Below, piece after piece: positions 11,908 through 17,620 of a stretch of DNA of 17,911 bases (its first letter is position 1; every line of letters starts with the position of its first letter). Position numbers and translations under genes: made by a program. The stretch comes from Candidatus Bathyarchaeota archaeon (GTDB taxonomy: Archaea; Thermoproteota; Bathyarchaeia; TCS64). The stretch covers positions 1-17,911 of the forward strand of contig JAUVHT010000002.1 of NCBI GenBank assembly GCA_030593155.1, read 5' to 3'. The notes beneath the pieces are model-generated. The model was not told the DNA's origin. It did no database searches and saw only the letters and a list, made by a program, of their open reading frames with translations.

Positions 11908-12071
11908 TGCAAGGCTGGAAAGTTTCTTATCTTAGAAAACTAGGTGGTGGTCTCTTTGTCAGTGTCTTGATGAAAATCATGAACATGGTTTCCAATACAT
12001 TTGAGGGGGTTTCAATCCTACTCCTAGTCACTATTCTTTTACATGAGGCTGGTCCTCGAAGTCAGGATTAG
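11907..12071 (+). CDS. Small membrane-associated protein (54 aa)
   Basis: The ATG overlaps the preceding stop (TAATG). The N-terminus is basic (KVSYLRK), followed by a Gly-rich hydrophobic helix at about 13-30 and a second hydrophobic stretch at 33-46 (EGVSILLLVTILLHE). Codon use is more AT-rich than in neighbouring genes (CTT, AGA, GGT, CTA). The peptide is unrecognised; overlap and frame are the main support. Confidence 0.52.
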   Translation: MQGWKVSYLRKLGGGLFVSVLMKIMNMVSNTFEGVSILLLVTILLHEAGPRSQD

Positions 12072-12085
12072 GGAGATTCAACGAA

Positions 12086-12244
12086 ATGAAGTGTAGAATC
12101 GAAGGATGTACCAACGTAGAAAATTTGACGTGGGGTGAGTTGATGAAACATCTCAGGGAAATTCATGCGTTTGGAGAACGTCAGGTTGATGAATATTTTG
12201 TTAAAAACATTCATGAATTGAGAGAAGAGGGGAAGGGGATTTAA
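12086..12244 (+). CDS. C2H2 zinc-finger protein (52 aa)
   Basis: The first 27 residues match a single C2H2 zinc finger: C3-x4-C8-x13-H22-x4-H27, with hydrophobic L19 in the usual core region. A helical, acidic tail follows (DEYFVKNIHELREE). Single-finger C2H2 proteins of this size are frequent in archaeal viruses and plasmids and usually bind DNA. It lies immediately before the integrase (2 bp) and may regulate it or aid excision. GGGAG lies about 11 bases upstream. Confidence 0.75.
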   Translation: MKCRIEGCTNVENLTWGELMKHLREIHAFGERQVDEYFVKNIHELREEGKGI

Positions 12245-12246
12245 AA

Positions 12247-13464
12247 ATGAATAAAGGAAAAACAGACGGTGAAGTTTTCGGGGCTGACGATGAAACCCGG
12301 ATCCAGATGAACGGATCAAAGGGTGGTCGGCCCTCGATAAACAGGGATCTAGCGCGCCGTTTATTTCAGGCGAAGTTCTCAGCGAAACAGGTCGCGGGAC
12401 GTTTGAAATGTCACGTAGTGACAGCTCGAAAAATCCGCAAAGAGTTGATAGAGTCCGGGGAGCTCACATCTGACGTTAAAGATGTCGGCCTAAATATCGT
12501 TCAGGCTGATTTTGACGATGAGTGCAAGCTCGCGATAGGGATCTCTTTCGCTGATTGGTTGAAAACCAAAACGAAGGCCCACAAGCGGATTTTTAATTTC
12601 TGTCAGAGGACATGGGAGAAGGTCTGGGATAAACCCTCTCTCGTGTTTGCGAAGGACCCGGAAAACCAGCTCGGGGATCAACTCTGCATGAGATTCCTAG
12701 ATAAGTTTGGGGAGGACGACACGAGGATCCGGAATCGGAAAAAGCTGATTCGTAACCTGTTCAGGTTTTTAGGCCGTCGGGATCTATGTGATCGATATCT
12801 GACAATGACGGATAGCCGGGACCCCCGGAATATCAAGCGGGTCCCCCAGATTGAGATGAGGGATTTCCCGACACAGATTCAAGCGATGCTCGATGAGATC
12901 AATTCACTGAAACCCCAGATGGGACTCGCGACAGAGTTTAAACTCGTGTCTCAGATGAGAACGGGATTGAGGCCGGAGGGTCGGGGCCTCATGGGGATCC
13001 GGGTCGGGTCGGGACACAGCTCATATATCATCATGAACGGCCCCGACGATTTCCGGGTTCATGTTCTTGAAAAGATGAGGGAAGAATGGGACATCTCGTG
13101 GATCCCTCGTCGGGTCCGGGAGAGACTCTGGTCTCTGTATCAGCAGAGAGAAGAGGGAGAGATTCTGTTTGATTTCGATGTCAGAAAATGGAGGGATCTA
13201 GTCAAACGGATGAGCCTAAAACATACGGGGGTTGAGCTGATCCCCCACGATATCCGAAAAATATCGGTGACATGGCTGTTCATCATGGGGGTTCCCCTAG
13301 AGCTCGCAGTAATGATTAACGTGGGCTGGCGTGATATGTCCACGGTTCAGAGACATTATCTGCATATGAGGAATCTACTCAAAAAAACTGAACGACTCGC
13401 CTACCGTGAGAAGATCCCTGAGTGGTACAAGGATGGCCTCGAAGAATACACGGAGGAGAAGTGA
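12247..13464 (+). CDS. int: Tyrosine recombinase / integrase with an N-terminal HTH (405 aa)
   Basis: The catalytic domain occupies about 205-385. Box I is MRTGLRPEG with R242; the HxxR box is HDIR (H334, R337); GWRD gives the third-position Trp (W361); and the nucleophile is Y371 in HYLHM, ten residues on, as in the family. K276 is a candidate catalytic lysine. The central region 95-190 matches a core-binding helical domain. Residues 25-72 (GGRPSINRDLARRLF, then QVAGRLKCHVVTARKI) form an extra helix-turn-helix not usual in short archaeal integrases. It would integrate the circular genome at a host site, probably a tRNA gene. No tRNA-like attP core is seen in the window. GGGGA precedes the start. 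Confidence 0.9.
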   Translation: MNKGKTDGEVFGADDETRIQMNGSKGGRPSINRDLARRLFQAKFSAKQVAGRLKCHVVTARKIRKELIESGELTSDVKDVGLNIVQADFDDECKLAIGISFADWLKTKTKAHKRIFNFCQRTWEKVWDKPSLVFAKDPENQLGDQLCMRFLDKFGEDDTRIRNRKKLIRNLFRFLGRRDLCDRYLTMTDSRDPRNIKRVPQIEMRDFPTQIQAMLDEINSLKPQMGLATEFKLVSQMRTGLRPEGRGLMGIRVGSGHSSYIIMNGPDDFRVHVLEKMREEWDISWIPRRVRERLWSLYQQREEGEILFDFDVRKWRDLVKRMSLKHTGVELIPHDIRKISVTWLFIMGVPLELAVMINVGWRDMSTVQRHYLHMRNLLKKTERLAYREKIPEWYKDGLEEYTEEK

Positions 13465-13465
13465 G

Positions 13466-13600
13466 ATGCACCCCGCGGACGCGCTTAAGCTGATGAGCTG
13501 TCCTGACTGTGGGCCGGAAAAAGTCGATGGGGGATGGGGATCTAACGGGGCTGTGTATTTTTGTCGGAATTGCGGGAGCATATTAAAGGAGGCTCTCTGA
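13466..13600 (+). CDS. Zinc-ribbon microprotein (44 aa)
   Basis: A compact zinc ribbon: CPDC at residues 12-15 and CRNC at 33-36, separated by 17 residues containing GGWGSNGAVYF. The ATG follows GGAGGAG at ideal spacing, and an upstream in-frame extension would lie inside the integrase gene. The pattern is like the ribbons of transcription factors (TFIIB or RPB9-like), but too short for those. It starts one base after the integrase stop and overlaps the next gene (TGATG). A role in RNA polymerase or partner-protein binding is possible. Confidence 0.74.
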   Translation: MHPADALKLMSCPDCGPEKVDGGWGSNGAVYFCRNCGSILKEAL

Positions 13601-13815
13601 TGGGTCGATTCACGCGAACGCGAACAGCCCATCGGAAAAAAGCGGAGATCCCACCCTGTATATTCCCCAGAGGCCGGAAGGCCGGGGTCAGATGTATAAC
13701 CCTGAGAGAGATCAAGGTTGGGGGCCGAACTGATAAAATCTGTAATGAAACGATGTGCTGTTATCACGAACCGATCTCGGAGAGCTACGAGGCCCCGATG
13801 GTGAGGCTATCATGA
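13600..13815 (+). CDS. Small Cys-rich zinc protein (71 aa)
   Basis: AGGAGG eight bases before the ATG is one of the best ribosome-binding sites in the window. The N-terminus is very basic (MGRFTRTRTAHRKK). Cysteines at 20, 32, 48, 53, 54 and H56 form a C-x11-C-x15-C-x4-CC-x-H arrangement able to hold one or two zincs. The segment G-R-K-A-G-x-x-C recurs in the next gene (G-S-R-A-G-x-x-C), suggesting related zinc modules. No named family is recognised; nucleic-acid binding is inferred from charge. Confidence 0.7.
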   Translation: MGRFTRTRTAHRKKAEIPPCIFPRGRKAGVRCITLREIKVGGRTDKICNETMCCYHEPISESYEAPMVRLS

Positions 13816-14030
13816 TCACCTGTGATCGATTCGATAATTGTAAGAGAGCGGGGATCATCCCTCTGAGAGTGAAAAGGGGATATGACCCATGCAGAAATGC
13901 GGGAGTTTATCAATCGGGCTCACGCGCGGGCGAGACTTGTTATTTCACTACTTTTCCAGAGGTTGATGTGATCGCGGCGAATAAAAAAATTCTTCAGGGA
14001 AAAAGGGAGAATTGGGGGACTCGAACATGA
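13812..14030 (+). CDS. Small Cys-rich zinc protein, related module (72 aa)
   Basis: The ATG overlaps the preceding stop as ATGA. Cysteines at 4, 10, 27 and 43 can bind one zinc: C-x5-C-x16-C-x15-C. The SGSRAGETC block matches the RGRKAGVRC block of the gene upstream. The tail (NKKILQGKRENWGTRT) is basic. Together with the zinc ribbon upstream and the CRDC protein downstream this makes four Cys-motif microproteins in a row. Function unknown. Confidence 0.7.
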   Translation: MITCDRFDNCKRAGIIPLRVKRGYDPCRNAGVYQSGSRAGETCYFTTFPEVDVIAANKKILQGKRENWGTRT

Positions 14031-14314
14031 GAGGCCCATCATTCGATGAGACCCCACCTAATCTCTCAGAGGAGTTAAAGAAAAAGTTTCATGAGGCCCT
14101 CAAAGGTCGCCTCGATACTCGGAGCTGTCGGGATTGTCCTAGTGCGCGGGGGTTCGTTCAGGTAATGGATTTTGTGATCGATCAGTTGGTTGAATCCGCG
14201 GAGAGGATGGACCGCGCTTCTCAGACTATGGAGAAATTCATCTCTGTCTTTGAACAGCTCGAAGAAAAGGAGATGAGGGCTCGGTTCGGAGCGGATCCGG
14301 GAGATGGTCGCTGA
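14027..14314 (+). CDS. Acidic coiled-coil protein with a CxxC (95 aa)
   Basis: The start at 14027 (ATGA overlap) is preferred to an in-frame TTG at 14012. Residues 14-29 are helical, C34-RD-C37 forms one CxxC pair, and residues 45-90 form a long helix with heptad-like hydrophobics (VMDFVIDQLVESAERM; MEKFISVFEQLEEKEM), a likely coiled coil. One CxxC could make a zinc site across a dimer. GGAGATGG near its end serves the next gene. No family is recognised. Confidence 0.68.
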   Translation: MRGPSFDETPPNLSEELKKKFHEALKGRLDTRSCRDCPSARGFVQVMDFVIDQLVESAERMDRASQTMEKFISVFEQLEEKEMRARFGADPGDGR

Positions 14315-14532
14315 TGGCGAAGTATCTCACATCTAAAAATTTGGCTCTAGTCAAGGTTTTGTTTTTTGTGTCCGTGTGGGGTTTCATATGCGCGTTGAGT
14401 GCCGCGGGATGGAGTTATTTCGCTCCGATGAGGTTAAGGCCCTTGATCTGTGTGGTCCTTTTCACGTTGAGTTTATTCTCGCTTGATATCAGGGTGAGTC
14501 CACGAGAAGCGCGCACGGAGGTTGGCGCATGA
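14314..14532 (+). CDS. Two-helix membrane protein, first copy of a repeated pair (72 aa)
   Basis: Membrane segments lie at about 10-34 (ALVKVLFFVSVWGFICALSA) and 41-57 (RPLICVVLFTLSLFSLDI), joined by a short loop; a basic, polar tail follows (RVSPREARTEVGA). The end of the second helix, LFSLDIRV, reappears as FFSLDIQV in the gene at 14789, in the same position. It overlaps its neighbours by TGATG and ATGA and is followed by a winged-helix gene. This membrane-plus-DNA-binding order occurs twice in tandem. Confidence 0.7.
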   Translation: MAKYLTSKNLALVKVLFFVSVWGFICALSAAGWSYFAPMRLRPLICVVLFTLSLFSLDIRVSPREARTEVGA

Positions 14533-14792
14533 TGGGATCTAGAATGTTGAAGATACTTCATTTTCTAGCTCAGGGGAGCTCAGAATGTGTAACTGTAAAA
14601 AGTATCATTCTAGGAGTTGAAGGTCTTGAACAGTTACCAGAGAGAGACAAGACCAGAGTTCTATACAGTGGTTTTTCATACAGTCTGAATCGGTTGGTTC
14701 ATCATGGTTTTATCACGAGAGCTAGGTTCCCTTATTCTATTACTAGAAGGGGGAGGGGCTATCTTATGTTAAAGGAGAAGGATGGAAAATGA
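14529..14792 (+). CDS. Winged-helix protein (87 aa)
   Basis: Helix one is MLKILHFLAQG; helix two is around TVKSIILGVEG; the recognition helix is in TRVLYSGFSYSLNRLVHHGF; and the basic wing is RARFPYSITRRGRGYLML, ending with the T/S-x-x-G-x-x-(Y/F)-L signature of archaeal winged helices. Start ATG at 14529 (ATGA overlap) or the adjacent ATG at 14532. Codon use is distinctly more AT-rich than in the genes on either side, suggesting a different origin or expression level. Probable transcription regulator. Confidence 0.78.
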   Translation: MMGSRMLKILHFLAQGSSECVTVKSIILGVEGLEQLPERDKTRVLYSGFSYSLNRLVHHGFITRARFPYSITRRGRGYLMLKEKDGK

Positions 14793-14977
14793 GCGAAGGA
14801 AAAGAGTGGGAAATACTCTTCAAAAAAGATATAAGAGTTTTACTTTATGTCCTCATGGTTTTGATCATTGTGCTGTTATTTCTCTGGTTAGGGCGAAATC
14901 TGCCTCACGCGTTGGGGATCCTGTTCGTGGGGGTATTCTTCTCGCTAGATATTCAGGTTGAGAGGGGTCTACGATGA
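14789..14977 (+). CDS. Two-helix membrane protein, second copy of the repeated pair (62 aa)
   Basis: A charged N-terminus (MSEGKEWEILFKKDI) precedes two membrane helices at about 16-34 (VLLYVLMVLIIVLLFLWLG) and 38-56 (PHALGILFVGVFFSLDI), then a short QVERGLR tail. The second helix and its boundary match the 72-residue protein at 14314 (F-S-L-D-I-[RQ]-V). Overlaps both neighbours by ATGA. Likely a tandem duplicate of the 14314 gene. Confidence 0.7.
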   Translation: MSEGKEWEILFKKDIRVLLYVLMVLIIVLLFLWLGRNLPHALGILFVGVFFSLDIQVERGLR

Positions 14978-15177
14978 GCGCGCACACTAGGTTTTACGAT
15001 GTCTATGTGTGGCTGAAAGGTCACGCGAAGGATAGAGAACAGTTGATAATTGAGACCATCCCACCATTGACCCCGATGAATGTTCGGGATTTTTGTTGTC
15101 GGACACGGAGATTTTTATGGGCTGACTACACGAGGATTAGATACAGACGCGTATCGAGGAGAGAGGAGAAAAAATGA
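14974..15177 (+). CDS. Small basic protein, possible short winged helix (67 aa)
   Basis: The ATGA overlap fixes the start. The layout is helix (RFYDVYVWLKGHA), helix (REQLIIETI), helix (MNVRDFCCRTRRFLWADY) and a basic beta-like end (TRIRYRRVSRREEKK). Its place after a two-helix membrane protein parallels the 14529 winged helix after the 14314 protein. It may be a reduced winged helix, but identity to that gene is too low to be sure. A DNA-binding role is inferred from charge and order. Confidence 0.6.
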   Translation: MSAHTRFYDVYVWLKGHAKDREQLIIETIPPLTPMNVRDFCCRTRRFLWADYTRIRYRRVSRREEKK

Positions 15178-15611
15178 GTATCGGAAAATATTGTGTTATT
15201 GAGGATGGGGTTTCGATTGGTGAGCGATGCGTAATTAAAAATTATGTTGAGCTCAGAAAAGGGACGGTGATCGGGGATGATTGCTATATTGACTCTCGGG
15301 TCTCAACCTCGGGGGAGTGCTGGATTGGGAATAATGTCACCCTGAGATATGGGACTATAATCGCGCGGAATGTGATCATCGGGGACGATGTTTTTATCGC
15401 GCCTAATGTCATGTTCATAAATATCCCGTTCACTGAAAAAGCGAAGAAAAAGACGGTGATCGAGAGCATGGTTAAGATTGGGACGGGGACCGTGATCAAT
15501 GATGGTGTGCGGATTGTCTCAGGGACCATCATCGGGGCGATGTCGTTTGTACGAAAAGATATCACGATGCGGGGGATTTTCGCGGGTAATCCGTTGAGGA
15601 GGATCCGATGA
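15174..15611 (+). CDS. Left-handed beta-helix acyltransferase-like protein lacking His (145 aa)
   Basis: Consecutive hexapeptide repeats ([LIV]-G-x-x-x-x) run through almost the whole length: SIGKYCVIEDGVSIGERC, TVIGDD, WIGNN, VIIGDDVFIAPNVMFIN, VKIGTGTVINDG. It ends in FAGNPLRRI, the usual close of sugar O/N-acetyltransferases (WbbJ/WbpD/PglD-like). These enzymes transfer acetyl from acetyl-CoA to a nucleotide sugar or glycan and normally use a catalytic His; this protein contains no His at all. It may be inactive, structural, or work with the LpxD-like partner immediately downstream (overlap ATGA; GAGGAGGATCC before that start). First gene of the four-gene glycan block. Confidence 0.82.
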   Translation: MSIGKYCVIEDGVSIGERCVIKNYVELRKGTVIGDDCYIDSRVSTSGECWIGNNVTLRYGTIIARNVIIGDDVFIAPNVMFINIPFTEKAKKKTVIESMVKIGTGTVINDGVRIVSGTIIGAMSFVRKDITMRGIFAGNPLRRIR

Positions 15612-16117
15612 ATCCCTTTATTCGTTTTTATTATCAGCATTTAGATCCACGGTGTTCGATAGGGAAAAACGTCAGGATAGGACGGGGGACGGTTTTTGAA
15701 CAGCCTTTATGGGTTCCTTTTGTGGATGGGAAGAGGGTTAGGCGAAAAGCTGAGAAGGGGATCTCAATCGGGGACGATGTAGATATTGCGGGGAATAATA
15801 CAATCGTCTGGGGGATCGAGAGAACCACGAGGATCGAGGATCAGGTGTGGATCGCTCATGGAAATATGATCGGTCACGGTTGCATTATTGGGAAGGGGTC
15901 GATCATTGTTTCAAAGGTGGGGCTCTGTGGGTTGGTTGAGATTGGGGAGTGGTCTTTTATCGCGGCGGGGGTCACGATTCAGCCAAAGATAAAAATTGGG
16001 GATTACACGATGATCGGGGCTCACTCAAACGTAACGAAGGATATCCCCTCGGGAGTGGTCGCTTACGGGAATCCGTGTAAGGTGATCCGGGAGAACACAT
16101 GGAGGCCCCCGCGATGA
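15608..16117 (+). CDS. LpxD/WbpD-like hexapeptide N-acyltransferase (169 aa)
   Basis: Hexapeptide beta-helix from about 17 to 145, broken by a loop at 30-52 (WVPFVDGKRVRRKAEKG). The segment VWIAHGNMIGHGCIIGKGS, with H84 and H90, then GLVEIGEWSFIAAGVTI and MIGAHSNVTKDIPSGV, closely follows the order in LpxD-type acyltransferases, where the equivalent His is catalytic. Archaea lack lipid A, so the substrate is more likely an amino sugar of a surface or protein-linked glycan. It ends in AYGNPCKVIRE. The neighbouring glycosyltransferases support a glycan-modifying role; the exact substrate is unknown. Confidence 0.84.
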   Translation: MNPFIRFYYQHLDPRCSIGKNVRIGRGTVFEQPLWVPFVDGKRVRRKAEKGISIGDDVDIAGNNTIVWGIERTTRIEDQVWIAHGNMIGHGCIIGKGSIIVSKVGLCGLVEIGEWSFIAAGVTIQPKIKIGDYTMIGAHSNVTKDIPSGVVAYGNPCKVIRENTWRPPR

Positions 16118-16929
16118 AGATCACTCTCCCGATGAAAATCCTTCATGTTTGGTCCTGTGCTGGCGTGAGCTCCCTAATTGCGGAGTATATGGATCGTAAG
16201 TATGGGACGCTCTCGGATGTGATCATAACTGAGAAATGGGATAAGCTCGGTCTCAATTCTTACAGGACTACGCGGATCAAGTCAAAGCCTCTGTTCGCGT
16301 TAAGAGCTCTGATCATGGCGCGTGAATATGATTTGGTTCATGTTCATTATCACTCGATTTTCGTCCCTCTCCTCAAAGCGATTTATGATGGTCCGGTGAT
16401 CATGCACTTTCACGGGTCTGATGTTCGGGAGAATTGGGGGGCTCATAAACGGAGCGAGAAGGCCGATGAGATTCTTGTTTCAACGAGTGACCTTCTCCGG
16501 GGAGCTCCGGAGCGTGCGATGTGGATCCCGAACCCCGTTGATACGGAGTTATTTTCGTGGAGAGAGGGAGCTGAAAGTGGGGAGGGGAGGGCGATCCATT
16601 TCTCAAAGGGGGCTGACGATGAGGCGCGGGCTCTGGCTGACAGCCACGGCCTCAGTCTCTCTATTCACCGCGATAAAATCCCTCATAGTTATCTCCCCGA
16701 TCTTCTCAGATTTTTTGAGTATTTCATCGACGTTCAGCGAGATTTCAAGGGGCGTTTGCTCCCCGTGGCTGGCCCTAGCGTCGGGAGTAAGTTATCGCTT
16801 GAAGCTCTCTCGGTGGGATTGAAAGTTATCGATAGATATGGAGAGATAAAAGAAGGGCTCCCCCCGTATAATACGCCTCAGAGGGTCGCGAAGTTCCATT
16901 TTTTGATTTATCAGGATGTCTCTCGATGA
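16114..16929 (+). CDS. GT-B (GT4-like) glycosyltransferase (271 aa)
   Basis: The start at 16114 (ATGA overlap) is preferred to 16099. N-terminal Rossmann half: MKILHVWSCAG, then YDLVHVHYHSIFVPL (73-87) and VIMHFHGSD (95-103), the acceptor-side motifs of GT4 enzymes. IPNPVDTELF (138-147) is the standard inter-domain link. The C-terminal half is short, with SKLSLEALSVGLKVI (225-239) as the nucleotide-sugar-binding loop and its conserved Glu. At 271 residues it is about 100 shorter than typical GT4 proteins, with a reduced C-terminal domain. It probably adds a sugar from a nucleotide donor to a lipid- or protein-linked glycan on the cytoplasmic side. Confidence 0.84.
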   Translation: MKITLPMKILHVWSCAGVSSLIAEYMDRKYGTLSDVIITEKWDKLGLNSYRTTRIKSKPLFALRALIMAREYDLVHVHYHSIFVPLLKAIYDGPVIMHFHGSDVRENWGAHKRSEKADEILVSTSDLLRGAPERAMWIPNPVDTELFSWREGAESGEGRAIHFSKGADDEARALADSHGLSLSIHRDKIPHSYLPDLLRFFEYFIDVQRDFKGRLLPVAGPSVGSKLSLEALSVGLKVIDRYGEIKEGLPPYNTPQRVAKFHFLIYQDVSR

Positions 16930-17531
16930 GGGTCGGGATCGGTGTCCCGTGTCGTGTCAGTGACCGGGAGCTTTTGGAGCGTTATTGTTTACCGGGGATC
17001 AAGCGTCTGGATCCGGCCCCGGATGTCGTGTTAGTCTCGATAAATGAGGGACATTCGGAGGGATTGAAGGGGATCAAGACGGAGCTTTATGATTCTCTGT
17101 TCAACGATTTTGATGTCGATGTGATCCTGTGTGTTGACGCTGACATGATGCTTTTCCGGGGGATCCTGAAATTCATAAAGCGCGATGTGATCGTGGATTT
17201 TAATCATCTTGTCTGTGCTCCGATAGCCACGATTTTTAAGATGGTCTCTCGGATGGTGGTCGATAAACCTCTGTGTGGATGTCTATCGATCCCCCGTGAG
17301 CTCTGGTTTAACAAGATCAGGGATCACCCGGAGTTTAACGGGGTTGATTCAAGTATAATTAGGAGTGTGGATATTCGTCGTGATTTTATGCCTCTGAAAT
17401 TTCCTCCTAAGTTTATGTTGATGAGGAGGAGCGGAGCGGAGTATAGGAGAACGATGTTGAATCACCCGAAGAATATTGAGCTCGGGACCGTGAAAAGATT
17501 GCTCTATCTGATCGGGACTATTAGGATCTGA
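16926..17531 (+). CDS. GT-A-like glycosyltransferase with a DxD motif (201 aa)
   Basis: The N-terminus MRVGIGVPCRV, with VVLVSINEGHSEG, looks like the nucleotide-binding beta strands of GT-A enzymes. DVDVILCVDADMMLF (62-77) contains the metal-binding D71-A-D73. Conserved-looking CGCLSIPRELW (117-127) and a basic C-terminus follow. It is shorter than most GT-A enzymes (about 250 residues), so the acceptor domain may be reduced. It overlaps the GT-B gene by ATGA and is the last gene of the 11518 operon. Product linkage and donor are unknown. Confidence 0.78.
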   Translation: MRVGIGVPCRVSDRELLERYCLPGIKRLDPAPDVVLVSINEGHSEGLKGIKTELYDSLFNDFDVDVILCVDADMMLFRGILKFIKRDVIVDFNHLVCAPIATIFKMVSRMVVDKPLCGCLSIPRELWFNKIRDHPEFNGVDSSIIRSVDIRRDFMPLKFPPKFMLMRRSGAEYRRTMLNHPKNIELGTVKRLLYLIGTIRI

Positions 17532-17582
17532 TTAGTCGATAGTTTTATTTACTGTTAGATATATTATCTTTTAGGTTTCCGA
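17528..17582 (+). promoter_or_regulatory. Promoter of the early winged-helix operon
   Basis: CTGATTAG (17528-17535) overlaps the end of the glycosyltransferase gene. A T-rich TATA-like box TTTTATTTA (17543-17551) lies 28 bp before GGTTTCCGA (17574-17582). A second AT-rich box TATATTAT (17560-17567) is too close to the motif for that start site but would suit a leaderless start at 17585. Confidence 0.5.
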
Positions 17583-17584
17583 AT

Positions 17585-17620
17585 ATGACAAATGGAAAAC
17601 TAGAAGGTAATAGACTCTGA
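17585..17620 (+). CDS. 11-codon leader ORF before the winged-helix gene
   Basis: MTNGKLEGNRL ends in a TGA that overlaps the ATG of the winged-helix gene (TGATG). It begins two bases after GGTTTCCGA, in the place where the real gene starts at the 1331 and 11518 promoters. It may serve translational coupling. Only position supports it. Confidence 0.4.
   Translation: MTNGKLEGNRL

Noticed and set aside
14014..14025. GGGGGACTCGAA, resembling the complement of a tRNA T-arm, as an attP core
   Set aside because: The flanks cannot form the five-base-pair T stem, and the site lies at a gene overlap with good coding on both sides.
15284..15640. Minus-strand 118-codon ORF
   Set aside because: Shadow of the hexapeptide acyltransferase; the repeat pattern on the plus strand is unmistakable.
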